Below, piece by piece: positions 45,537-55,980 of a DNA stretch of 64,000 bases (position 1 is its first letter; each line of letters opens with the position of its first letter). The stretch lies in contig CM069439.1 of the NCBI GenBank assembly GCA_035610365.1, forward strand, positions 24,999,533 through 25,063,532, given 5' to 3'. A program made the position numbers and the translations under genes. This DNA is from Aquatica leii (taxonomy: Eukaryota; Arthropoda; Insecta; Coleoptera; Lampyridae). The notes beneath the pieces were generated by a model, which worked only from the letters and a program-made list of their open reading frames with translations, was not told the origin of the DNA and did no database searches.

Positions 45537-46610
45537 TTACGGTGTGCGCATCAAGTGCTCGAAAATTCCGCCCTGTACGTTCACACACTTGACTACCCGT
45601 TCCCTTAAATTACGGGTAATGTTATGGAGTGAATCTTGTCGTTCTCTGATGCGCGTAGCGGCAATAAAAATGCGAGCAATCAAATCGTCTCGAGTAAGTA
45701 GCTTGTGTCGATAAACATCTGATTTAAACCATCCCCATAACGAATAGTCCATTGGTGTTAAATCTGGAGATCGTGGAGGCCAAAGAATTGGACCACCACG
45801 ACCGATCCATCAATCAGGAAAAATCTCGTCAAGGTATTGCGTCACTACACGAGCAGTATGCGGTGGTGCTCCGTCATGTTGATAGTACATTCGGTGTCGG
45901 GTCGCCAACGGAACGTCCTCCAAAAGACCTGCTAGTTCATGTTCCAGAAAGTGTCGGTATTGTGCGCCTGTCAGACGCTTGTGAAAAATAACAGGACCAA
46001 TGAAGACGTTATCGATAACACTGCTCCACACGTTAACTGAAAACCGATGTTGAAAATGGGATTCAACGGTTGCATGAGGGTTTTCGTCAGACCAGACATG
46101 ATTGTTGTGCGTGTTAGTGATACCGTCACGAGTAAATGTTGCTTTATCGGTGAATAGTATCTTTGGAATCAATCGACGATGTTTGTGGATCCATTGACAA
46201 AATGCAAGTCGCAACGCAGCATCTTCCTGGTGCAAATGTTGAACACGCTGCAGGTGATAGGGATGTAAGCCATAACGATGAAGTGTTCTCTGTACTCTCG
46301 TTCGTGGTACGTTAAGACGTACGCTAATTCGACGTGTACTTGTAGTAGGACTACCTTCTACTGCTTCTAGAATGTTTACCTCTTCATTGACAGGTTGACG
46401 ATTTGCGCGCTCTGATACGATATTAGCACTGGGTACCATACCGCGCTCACGCAAACTGTTGAAAGTCTGTACAAACACATCTTTAGTAGGAATGCGTCGA
46501 TTAGGAAATCTGCGACGATATTCGGCAACAGCAGCGAAGGCACTTCCATTACAGTAGCCGTAAATAAACACAATATCCGCGTATTCAGTATATGTAAATA
46601 CTGCTGGCAT
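45537..46610 (-). pseudogene. Tc1/mariner transposase with one in-frame stop
   Basis: A cut-and-paste transposase that would act at the 103-bp inverted repeats. I place the start at ATG 46610 (MPAVFTYTEYADIVFIYGYC); an upstream ATG in the same frame adds 30 residues that do not fit the family. The order is: DUF4817-type helix-turn-helix (residues 1-60), second HTH with SPTTSTRRISVRLNVPRTRV, linker LHPYHLQRVQHLHQEDAALR, catalytic KILFTDKATFTRDG with the first aspartate (the usual glutamate after it is lysine), YYQHDGAPPHTARVV with the second, and PPRSPDLTPMDYSLWGWFKS with the third (DDD type). One TGA at about 45807-45809 interrupts FPD-WIGRGG; the family usually has arginine there. Without it the protein would be 357 residues, close to full length. 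Confidence 0.93.
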
Positions 46611-46729
46611 TGTAATTGTACGTTGCACTAAACCTGCACACGTCCTAATTCTACGCGCCGTAGTTAAAAACTGACAGACAGGTTTACGAGTGTGGTGCAT
46701 AACGGGAACTGGCGCATGCGCACTATCTC

Positions 46730-46832
46730 TAAAACGGTTGAAAATAAAAATATTTTTTCTAAGTATTTTTGTCTTGAAATAGTCCCTACTTTAATATTCC
46801 GAAATATTGCAGGTTCCTCCTGGGCCACCCTG
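46730..46832 (-). repeat. Tc1/mariner right terminal inverted repeat
   Basis: Reverse complement of 45402-45504 with about six differences. TA follows at 46833-46834. Confidence 0.95.
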
Positions 46833-46834
46833 TA

Positions 46835-47216
46835 TATAATTATAATATATATTTTATGTCAGTCAAACTTTGAAAAACATTTGTGACTTTAGAATACACT
46901 AACGATATTGTTGGTACATATTTTTATAACATTGTTTTATCTAGTTTTACAATATTTAGAATACATTTTCTACGTTTTGCAATAAGTATCTAGAATTAAA
47001 ATATTTACCTGATGTCATGTAAACCTTGAAAAAAATAATATAATAATAATAATAATAACGTTTTAAAATATATCAATGATATTGTACGTATATTTAGCTG
47101 CCTTTAAATATTGCACCAAGATCATTAGAATATCGTACATATATTTTGTACTACTAGGGATATGGATGTTTAAAATAAAATTATGAGAAGTCTAGACCAA
47201 ATCGTTTTCACTTAAC
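46835..47216. other. AT-rich spacer with TAA microsatellite
   Basis: AT-rich sequence containing a trinucleotide run of TAA repeats at about 47038-47058. Nothing else seen. Confidence 0.6.
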
Positions 47217-47510
47217 TCATAGTAAAAAATTTAGTTTACCTAAATTGATTTTTTTTGGAATAGCATTGAAATTAAGTTGTTTCTTCAAAGCGGAAGGGTA
47301 TCGAAAACTATTCGACGTAAAGTGTTTTTCGCAAATTACTTTATTTTTTAATAAACTTGAATCGTTCATACTTAGTAGCAACGTTGAGTTTTCACAATTT
47401 TTGCACTTTTTTTTGTTATTCATAAGAAATCGAATTTTTTTTAGAGTTTTTACAATTTCTATAAGCACAAGGCACAAAAAACTTGTAATTACGGTAACAG
47501 AAAGTCAAAA
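47217..47510 (-). pseudogene. THAP zinc-finger domain remnant
   Basis: The reverse strand reads FVPCAYRNCKNSKKNSIS in one frame (about 47490-47440). After a frame change and a gap of about ten residues it resumes KKCKNCENSTLLLSMNDSSL, then NKVICEKHFTSNSFR and LNFNAIPKKINL. This is the C2CH zinc finger of THAP proteins: C-x4-C, then C-x2-H in CEKH, followed by the AVP-like AIP box. A GGTAAAC just after KKINL would serve as a splice donor. The finger lacks the loop residues between its halves, so it is damaged. It may come from a P-type or other THAP-bearing transposon or from a retired host gene exon. No partner domain is nearby. Confidence 0.7.
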
Positions 47511-49414
47511 CTATATCACCAATTCAAAATCGCAAAAAATGTATTAACCGTAAATATTAAAATCAACCGAAAATTGAAATCCAAAATTAAGCTGAGTACG
47601 TATCAAAACATCAAAAATATTTCAAGTATAATTAATCACAAGGAAGATTTCGCTTCGGCTTACAAATATGCTCATACTCGCATAATAGCACTTTCTGGAC
47701 TAGTGGTACAATTAACTATTAATTAAATTACGGTTATATATATTATAATATGGAAACGTTAGATTTAGTTTATTAATTAGCTGCAACGTTAGAAACAACT
47801 GCACTACGATTCGTATTTATTTTGTTGTGTTCAACTTTTATTGTTTAACTTTGCAAAGTCAAAGTTCTATTGCTGTCTATCGAATAATAGATGCACTTAG
47901 TTTGTTATTTTGTTTTGGATAACATCGCATAATTTGAAATGTTTGTTTTTGTTTTTTTTTTTGTATCTATTAAATCAAATTAAAGAAAATTGTGTATATA
48001 CTGTTTATTTCGCTAATTATATAAAATTTTTGCGTTTATTAGATATGTCTAACCTGTAACTTAATTGCTATTATTCAAAACCAAGCTAATAACTATTATT
48101 AAATTCGTTGAACAAATAATACGATTAACCCTTGTATATAAGCAACCAACAGTTTTCCTACACAACTGGATAAAAAACAATTGTCATGCGTATATAAAAC
48201 CTGGTGTTACAATAAAAGTTAATTTAGATTAGATATGCAAAGTATTCTTTTTTATTGTTTCTCTTTAATAAAAGACTATTGCAACTCAACATTTTTGCTT
48301 AGGTATGTATTTAACAATAGCACAAAAAGTAAGTATTCTTTAGAATAAGAACTTAACTCAAATACGTGTTTTATCTTTTACATTTTATACAGCTCACTTT
48401 ATTTTTGTAGGAAGGAAGCTTAATTCGGAAAACGTTTTTTATCCTTCCTTTCCGACCAATTAAGTTTTTCGATACCTGTAAGCAATCGCAACTTTCATTT
48501 CGCAACAATTTTATACTGTATAACTCTGTAAAACAACGATAGCTTTAATTTAATATGAATTATTAAAACAGTACTCGAGTAAGTTTATAAGTCATTCGTA
48601 CAAAAAAAAGCAAATTGGATAATTTCAGAAAAGTAATTAGTTTTTTTTATTTCTGACGTACTTGTAAAATTCAGCATTCGTTTGTAATAACAGTGATTTT
48701 AAAGAAATTACATTGTGCAGCTATTATTATTTTCTAACAATTTTTTACGTTAAAATTTTATATAATTTCTTGTTAGAAGCCTTATATATTATTTACATTT
48801 ATTGACAGGCTTTGTGTGTTTACAAATACCGTTAACTATACATTATTTAAAGGTTTTTAAATGTTAATATATTATTGACAGTAGTGTATTCAACAATTTG
48901 TTGTATTGTAATTTTATTAATAATAGTACTTTGTTTATAATTTAGTATTATCAAGCATTAACAATACTAAAATTATTAGAAGATGTACATCCGTTAGAGA
49001 ATTTGCAATTAGGCAAAATAAGGGTATATCCAAAGCATTAATACGTGACATTTCAGTCTGAAAATTCTTAGTAAAAGGTAAGAAGAGGGTTGAGCGGTAG
49101 ACACCCTCACGTGCAATACTTGATAACCCAGTGAACACCAGCTGTTTTGTTAAGTACCTACCAATACGTTAATGGTTGTTTTATACTATATAAGAAACTG
49201 TAAATTTACAAAGTTAAAGGTAGTATATTGTTTAGATTGTTCTGTAAAGACTGAAGTCTAATATTATACTGCAATTATAATATTTTATAGTCAGACGATT
49301 TCAAAAAAAATTTAAAAAGTTTATTTTGAAATAAACACAAGTTTGGAAATTTTTTAGATTGGTTAAACATTTTATTAATAAAATAAAATTACGGTTTCTT
49401 TATCCTCCTTATTT
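47511..49414. other. AT-rich region, nothing supportable
   Basis: A 67-codon reverse ORF at 48935-49138 is not recognised. Otherwise there are no motifs or repeats that I can support. Confidence 0.55.
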
Positions 49415-49488
49415 AAACTTTAAGTAACACTATTGGATTCTTCGTTCAAGGAGGGGCATAAAAAAACTGCTCAGTTTTTCTTTATGGC

Positions 49489-49521
49489 GACGTTTTGTGC
49501 ACTAAATGTGCACTTCATCAG
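49489..49521 (-). ncRNA. hammerhead-like motif, PLE-3 left arm
   Basis: Read in reverse: CTGATGA, stem II of GTGCAC pairing with GTGCAC over the 5-nt loop ATTTA, then AAAAC and GTC. The stem is a perfect 6 bp. The right arm retains the second half as GTGCACGAAACGTC at 50721-50734, which restores the G expected in the GAAA box, so the ancestral motif probably read CTGATGA-stem-GAAAC-GTC. An extra A before the stem is a departure from the textbook core. Confidence 0.62.
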
Positions 49522-49907
49522 GTCACTGCAATTTATTAACGTAAGTACAACAACTATCTAATCAATAAGTTAGTAGTAACTAAATTACAGATGTAAACAG
49601 AAAAACAGTAAACGTAAGGAACTTACGTAGGACATTTGAACAATTACTCCGCAGTTTGACAAACATGAACACGTCTTAAACTTAATTAACAAAAATGGGA
49701 TTATAAATAGTCAATGATTAAAAACAATAAATAACTATAAATAATAGACAATACAATTAAACATGGAGACCAAACACTATGATATGTATAATCAAACATT
49801 TATTTCAAGATAACCTGTTATCAAAATAGACTAAAAATTGAAAATAACCGTGAAATACACTTAATAATTTTTCGTAATTTTAGAAATTAAATTATTATAA
49901 ATACTAC

Positions 49908-50046
49908 CCAAGCAACACATTGGTATAAAAAACGTCTAAATGTCCGGCTAATAGACATTTATTAGACATTAAAACGTTTTTAAACGCGTTATTAACGTTT
50001 ATTAGACGGACATTTAGACGTTTTTTGTACCAATGTGTTGTTTGAG
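49908..50046. repeat. 139-bp palindromic MITE with TAC duplication
   Basis: A near-perfect palindrome inserted into the left arm of PLE-3. Its arms share CAACACATTGGTAYAAAAAA and CGTCTAAATGTCCG. The uninterrupted sister arm near 50620-50632 reads ACTACTTAAA or its diverged form, so TAC (49905-49907 and 50047-50049) appears to be the target duplication. The centre contains repeated AATAGACATT and AACGTTT words. A 3-bp duplication fits several superfamilies (PIF/Harbinger normally prefers TTA or TAA), so I leave the class open. Confidence 0.82.
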
Positions 50047-50060
50047 TACTTAAATTATTA

Positions 50061-50669
50061 GTGTCCGTATTAAAATTAATATTATTTTTGTATGCATACA
50101 CTAACACAGCTACTAATACTTCACCAACTGTAAATCTAACTACGACTAATCTTAAAGCTAACTCTAACACTAATAATATTATGTACACAAAAATCATAAA
50201 TGTCCCAAACCTAACAAAAAGATTAATTCCGATCTTAAAAACAGATAACATCAAAACAATAATGTATAACACTAATACTATTTACAACATGTTTTACAGC
50301 AGAACGAAAGATAAAATTGACATAACTGATAAACACAATGTAGTATATAAATTAGATTGTATGGGTTGTCAAGGTTGCTACATTGAACAAACGAAACAAA
50401 AAGTCAAAAATTGTATTAACAACCATAAATACGACTGTTAAACTAAAAAAGGAGAAACAGCGTTATCTGTACATCACATCGACACAGGACATAATTTCGA
50501 TTTTAACAACCCTAGTATTTTAGATGTGGAAAATAATTACAAGAAAAGATTAGTCTCTGAAATGATCTTTATCAACGTATACAAAAATAATATTAATTTT
50601 AATACGGACACTAATAATTTAAGTAGTATTTATAATAATTTAATTTCTAAAATTACGAAAAATTATTAA
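50061..50669 (+). pseudogene. PLE-3 GIY-YIG endonuclease domain
   Basis: A forward frame, AT-rich in codon use. KHNVVYKLDCMGCQGCYIEQ corresponds to the 'VY-I-C--C---YIG-T' start of PLE GIY-YIG domains. The CMGC pair matches the metal-binding cysteines, and CYIEQTKQKVKNCINNHKYD the core helix. ALSVHHIDTGHNFDF follows with H-H in place of the usual A-E-H, and LVSEMIFINVYKNNINFNTD is the acidic catalytic helix, ending at TAA 50667-50669. The domain is more diverged than in PLE-1 and PLE-2. The upstream reverse transcriptase is missing. Confidence 0.78.
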
Positions 50670-50807
50670 GTGTGTTTCGCGGTTATTTTCAATTTTTAGT
50701 CTATTTTGATAACAGGTTAGGTGCACGAAACGTCGCCATAAATAAGAACTGAGCAGTTTTTTATGCCCCTCCTTGAACGAAGAATCTAATAGTGTTACTT
50801 AAAGTTT

Positions 50808-51719
50808 TTATTTAATGCAAAATATGCTAACTACCAAAACCAAAAAAAGTAAATGATAATAACTAAAAAAAATACAAAACCTGGACTCAATATTTTTTAT
50901 TAAGTTGTTTTTTTATAAAATTGAGTTTTTTTTGTTCTAAATTTTCGTTAGTTTGTAACTGTCCGCCACAATTACCAAGTTGTACACTAGAGCAAAAATT
51001 ATTCAACTATTTGATACTGAATTAAAAGAATTCGTTTTGAAACTGCATATAGATTTTTTTAAAACTGTTTAGAAACATATTCACAAAAATAATTTTAAAC
51101 AAAATTCTATGAATTTGAGAATTTGTAGTTCTTAGTTAAGCTAACAGTATGTTAAACTTGGTTAATTGATGTGTTAAAGAGAAAATATGTTCCTAATTGA
51201 AAAAAAAAAAAATTACCGTTTTAATTATTATTGATTATACCTAATTCTAAAAAAAAATTTTTATTATCTTTTATGGCTAATAATCAAAAATAAATTAATT
51301 GTAAACTCTAAAAAACGTTCAAAAGCAAGTAAATGATTACTTTACGCCTTAGTGTAGTAATAGATATTGTCGGTGTTTAAAGAAATCTGTTTTGGCGGTA
51401 AGAACGTATTAAATTTGCTGAAGATAAACAGGTGCATTTTATTTGTTCCGACAAGCAATATGTGATAAGTTTTTTATTATTTGTTAAAAATGCATTATAT
51501 TTAAAGCTTTAAATGTATTTTTGTGTATAGTAACACACTATACAATTGTGAAACGTAACGTTTTCGCAACGTTGACTCGTTTGGTATATTTTGTTTGGTA
51601 TATCTTTTTAAGGACTTTTTTAAAACATCATTTTTGTTTCGTCCTTGTTCTACTTGCTGGTCCAAAGCTGCAAAGCGACATTAGCGCTATGCTAATTCGT
51701 TTTCGGTAGTTCAACTTTG
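50808..51719. other. AT-rich spacer, nothing seen
   Basis: Low-complexity A and T runs; no gene or repeat recognised. Confidence 0.6.
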
Positions 51720-54170
51720 TTTTTACTTGCGACGTATGTCAAATGCGGATTTTACTGAAAGATTTGCATCGGCATCGCCTCTTGCAATTAGCACATGATG
51801 GCAAGGAAAACTTTTCACTCGCTGCTCAAGCCATACTTTGAAATTTATACGTTGACAATTTTATTTATGGAGCGGACACGTTAGAGTCATTGTTCGAATT
51901 GCCAAACCAATTGTCAGTCAGATTGTTTTGAATTGCGCAAGTAGACAGTCAATTCACCTTCATTGTTAACTTCGCTGCTGCCTGAATTTTGTCAGAACAA
52001 TTTCGTTGTTTTTGAGAAAGACAACTCAACTATTGCAAAGATTTTGAGCCTTCAGTGGCAAGCATCAATCGATTTATTTTTATTTATGGTAAAACTAGTA
52101 AGCGTCTTTTGTACCAAAAGATTTATTTTGTCTTAGGGCGCTTGCATATATGATCCTTTGGGATTTCTATGTCCATTTACTTTCTTCGGTAAACGATTAA
52201 TGCAGCATCTGTGGCTTCTAGGATTGGACTGGGATGCAGAGCCCCCAGCAGACGTTTGCCAATAGCTCTAAATCCGCATCATCTGCAAATTGTTTGTTAC
52301 GCGCATTCTGTGATGCGTCCGAGTTAGGTTACGCTGCTGTCGTTTATCTTCGTTTTGTAGTAGATAATAGTGCCTTTGTTTCATTTATTATAACTAAATC
52401 AAAAGTCGAATTGTTGGCAACAGTTTTGCTTTCAAGTTTCCAAGATCGCATTTGCTTGGATACGTTCTTCTCCACATACATGGAAAATGTTTGACGCAAA
52501 TAAAGTTCCTCGTCCCTCCGAGTTGCTGGCGTTATGTTCGTTCGTGTGGCAATCCAGCTGATCCATCTTCGCGTGGTCTTCTCCCAGAGGAGTTGCTTAG
52601 TTGTGTGCTTTAGTGGGCGGGTCCGAATTTTACAACCCGAAGATTATATGACTCCAAAAAAAAGTAGATTCTTCCATGCAGGATACAAATGGGGAATTGG
52701 AATACGTGACTTTACAGCGCAACTTGTATGCAACGCACTTTTAAAATTACTCGACCTTTTTTCGTCGTTGCGCAAAATACGGAGAATTGTTGCCTTTTAT
52801 GTTAGATTTATCAATAATTGTCGGAAAAGGGAAAAGAAGTTTAGTTCTTTAACTTAGCATGAACTGCATTATGCACTTTTTAGATTAGTTTGGGTAGTTC
52901 AACTTGAAGCGTTTTATTCTGAACTTGTTGCCATTTCTAAGAGACACTCCTGTTCTAAGAGTTTCCGAAAATTGTCGCTTCTTGTAGATAGCGAAGGAAT
53001 TTTAAGAGTAGGTGGTCGTTGCTCTTTGGGACAAAACATCCAGCCTTATTGCCTGGAAATAATTGTTTAATTATCTTGGTTATAGAACAAGTTCATTTAG
53101 AAAACAAGCATGCTGGTGTAAATACTACTATGTATATAACGCAACAACATTTTTGGATAGTGTCAGCTTGTAGAGTCGTTCGTCTTATCGTCATGCCAGT
53201 TTTGTTATAAAACCAAACCAATTGCGTTTGAACTTCCTATGGCAAACTTACCAACTACTTGAGTTAGCCAATGTAAAGCATTTAGTTGTGTTGGTATCTA
53301 CTATGGTGGTCCCTTTCCAATTTATGTATCGAGACGACGTGGCTGTAAGGCCGCCAAAGCTTATCTTTGTTTGTTTGTTTGTTTTGCCACCAAAGAATTA
53401 CATGTCGAGATTGCCTCGGATCTAGCTAGTGATACATTTCTTGCAGCTTTGCGTAGATTCATTGCCCGTCGTGGTCGCTGCAGTCGGATTTTTATTGATT
53501 GTGATACTAATTTTGTTAGAGCCAATAAAGAATTGATTTCTCAATTTAGACTCGCTGTAGAGGCAGAAGCCATTGAATGGCACTTTAATCTTTCTTCCGC
53601 ACTACACTTTGGTGGTTTGTGGGAAAGCGGAATCAAATCTGTAAAAACCCACATAGCAAGAGTCATAGGTAAGAAAATTTTTACTTATGAAGAATTAAAC
53701 ACAGTTGTAGCTGTAGAGATAGAAGCCGTTTTAAATTTACGTCTGCTCTGCAGCTTAAGCTCTGATCCAAACGACCTGAACAGCTTAACGCCCGGAAATT
53801 TCTTGACTTTAGAACCTTTAACATTACCTTTCGAGGCAGATTTATCACACTTGAGCATTAATCGGTTATCGCGATGGCAGTTAGTCCAAAGGTTACACCA
53901 AGATTTTTGGAAACGTTTGAATAGTGAATATCTCCACACATTATACCAACGCGGTAAATGGTCTAAATGCCGTACTTTTGAACCAGTTGATATTGGTACC
54001 TTGGTCCTCATCATCGACGATTCAACACCCCCTCTTTAATGAAAGTTGGGACAAAATAGTAGAGTTGCATACGGGAAAAGACTATATTCCCCGCGTGGCC
54101 ACAGTTCGTACTAGTAAAGGTCTATTTAGGCGCCCATTGATAAAGCTGTGTGCTCTGCCGCTGCAGTAGC
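51720..54170 (+). pseudogene. BEL/Pao LTR-retrotransposon pol fossil
   Basis: Forward-strand remains of a BEL/Pao pol gene. The reverse transcriptase part shows LYVDNFIYGADTLE near 51845, the family's Y-V-D-D box in altered form. The RNase H side shows the BEL-specific DPLGF/CPFTFF-like words and GLDWDAEPPADVC (52157-52255), with CDASELGYAAVVYLR at 52307-52355. The integrase follows: VGGRCSLG near 53010, VTIVRFVCFATKELHVEIAS-type core at 53360-53420, FIARRGRCSRIFIDCDTNFV (second aspartate region), WHFNLSSALHFGGLWESGIK (third acidic block) and the tail KWSKCRTFEPVDIGTLVLII. The integrase is the best-preserved part. Broken in many places in the RT and few in the integrase. No LTRs identified. 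Confidence 0.88.
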
Positions 54171-54429
54171 ACATGAGACCTTAGAATTACGTTTTGTTTC
54201 CTTTTTGATATACAAATTTTATATTTATTTTTTAGTTTCAATAGATTGAAAATACAAATACATTTTGCCGAAGAAATAGATTACTTATTTAAAAACGTTA
54301 CATGGTTACATATGAAGGTTATACGGAATTCCACGATGGTAATCAAGTACTGTGATGTTCGAATCATTTTTTTGCTAATGTCTTTAGTCGAGGATTTAAT
54401 AGTACTTATTTGTTCTTGGATGCCTTTGT

Positions 54430-54790
54430 GTGTCGACATCTTGCGTTAAATTGTGTGGTTTTGATCTCAACCATGTCTTGTTGTTTGCGAAAATGGTCAA
54501 TGAGTTTGTATACTGGTAGATGATGGCAGTCAACGGTCTGCTGAAAGGCACAATGCCATCCTTCAACCAAATTGTTTGTTCTAGATAGTCCATCAATAAC
54601 GCGATCGTAAACATTGCGTCTTAATCTCCTTATGTAATTGGATTAAGGGTATTGTATTATCATCCAATACTCTCAAACGGCCTTTACATGCTGGTACAAA
54701 ATATCTCCATGAGATACTTTCATCTTGCTTTTTGATAACGATAACCATATGTCAACAACACTTCTTTTTCTTTTTGCGACACCATTTTCT
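54430..54790 (-). pseudogene. FLYWCH zinc finger joined to MULE-type transposase C-terminus, remnant
   Basis: The reverse strand reads LLTYGYRYQK, shifts frame, then KQDESISWRYFVPACKGRLR, VLDDNTI, which matches the latter half of a FLYWCH zinc finger (W-R-C----CK-RL). Within 40 bases it passes to RNVYDRVIDGLSRTNNLVEG and WHCAFQQTVDCHH, the 'R-NN-VEGWH--F' block near the end of Mutator-like transposases found with FLYWCH fingers in insects. The DDE core that should lie between is missing, so this is an internally deleted copy. The C-terminal block is open for about 60 codons. It could derive from a MULE transposon or a domesticated relative. Confidence 0.72.
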
Positions 54791-55184
54791 CCATAATTGC
54801 GCACGCACAAGCCAAGATATTTACGTGGTAAGACACAGCCAGGAACTAACGGTGTACGACTTCTTATTTTTGTTTTATATTGCTCAGTGTCGTTATTCAA
54901 TTCTGCTATTAAGAGTAAAGCGTACTTACCCTTTTATTGTTAAACTTACAATAGATAAAACTAAATACACATTAACAAATTGTCGATTTTTAAAATGACA
55001 ATGTTTTATATTCATTAATAATTAGGGATAAATGAATTCTATACCCTGCTATAATATTTCACAATTAATTACCTAATTGTCGATTTCTAACAATTATATC
55101 TCACATTTATGTAAGAAATAACGGAATTCCATATCATGCCGTATTGCATATTGTCACATAAAATTATTATAAGATGTGGGCAAT
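54791..55184. other. AT-rich spacer, nothing seen
   Basis: The forward ORF at 54732-54998 is opposite the FLYWCH/MULE remnant and looks like a shadow. Nothing else is supportable. Confidence 0.5.
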
Positions 55185-55380
55185 TTGTTGACGTGATTTT
55201 GAGACGGGCTATATTAGCTGAGGCTATTTAGTCTAGGCTATTCTGACGCAGACTATATTGACATCAATTATTTTGTAGAGGTTATTATAACGGGGCGATT
55301 TTGGCGTGAACGGTTTCGGCTTAGGGTTGTTTTGTCGGAACCATTTGACGAGACGGTTTTATTTGAACGAGTCACGATGT
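55185..55380 (+). repeat. degenerate tandem repeat, 14-16-nt units
   Basis: About a dozen successive units share a G-rich head and a TATTTT-like tail, for example GACGGGCTATATT, CTGAGGCTATTT, TCTAGGCTATTC, GACGCAGACTATATT, AACGGGGCGATTTT and GGCGTGAACGGTTTC. The modal unit is near GACGNGGNCTATTTT. From about 55239 the period is close to 15 nt for several units. It looks like a decayed minisatellite. A protein-coding origin (five-residue repeats) is possible, but the frame is not kept. Confidence 0.6.
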
Positions 55381-55980
55381 ATTGTGTTGATTATTGTTTC
55401 CTTTAGTTTCTCATCATTTACAAAATTAATTGTTAATAAAATAATTAAACCAGATAATAATGTTTATTTCTTTGCATTATTACTGACCAAGCTTAATTAA
55501 ATGTTGCTAGTGTCCACGATCACGTTTATCTTCGGTTGTAACTAAAACAAGACTTCAAATAGTTAAATTCAAAATTCAGCTTTCTTAGTAGTGAGTTCGA
55601 CAATCTGATTTATTTGTTTCGATTTTTTAACGGATTTCTTTATTGATGCTAAATGATTCGTATAAACGTACTCGTACTTCATAATATTTAATTCAAATTT
55701 CACTTAGTATGTACAATTGCAAAATACAACGACGCTGTTTTAATGTACGGTGAGTGTAATTGTAACCTCCGCACCACACATAGATTGTGGGTTGAGCGAT
55801 ATCTGAATAAACAATTGCCTTCAATAAACTTTATTTTGGCGTGTACAAGGATCTAGAGAAACCGTGGTCGAGAAAAACTACCCCATGTATTAACAACAAT
55901 AAAAGAATAAATCTTTTCAACAGAATCAAAATGTATATTGGTTTTTCTCTGTGTATGTGCAGATATTGTAGATTGTACAA
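55381..55980. other. AT-rich spacer upstream of decayed mariner
   Basis: May include the lost N-terminal part and terminal repeat of the element that starts to be readable at 55981, but I can see no clear motif. Confidence 0.45.

Larger units (their letters stand above)
45402..46832 (-). mobile_element. Tc1/mariner-superfamily transposon, complete, one stop in transposase
   Basis: A 1431-bp element bounded by TA on both sides (45400-45401 and 46833-46834) with inverted repeats of 103 bp, 45402-45504 and 46730-46832. The arms differ at only about six positions. The outer end reads CAGGGTGGCCCAGGAGGAA on the right; the left end is altered in its first few bases. The interior is a single transposase gene (45537-46610). 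Near-identical arms and a transposase with one premature stop mark it as young and recently mobile. A decayed relative lies at 55981-56700. Confidence 0.95.
49415..50807 (+). mobile_element. PLE-3: foldback Penelope-like element
   Basis: A forward-strand PLE 3' portion whose end is duplicated in inverted orientation on its 5' side. The outer arm 49415-49488 pairs with about 50734-50807. An inner arm (49811-49907 plus 50050-50096) pairs with about 50575-50718. The left arm also holds a full hammerhead-like motif (49489-49521) and about 290 bp (49522-49810) that the right arm lacks. A 139-bp MITE (49908-50046) interrupts the left inner arm. Between the arms lies only the GIY-YIG endonuclease; the reverse transcriptase is gone. 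A short foldback derived from a PLE, with few breaks in the remaining domain. Confidence 0.85.
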
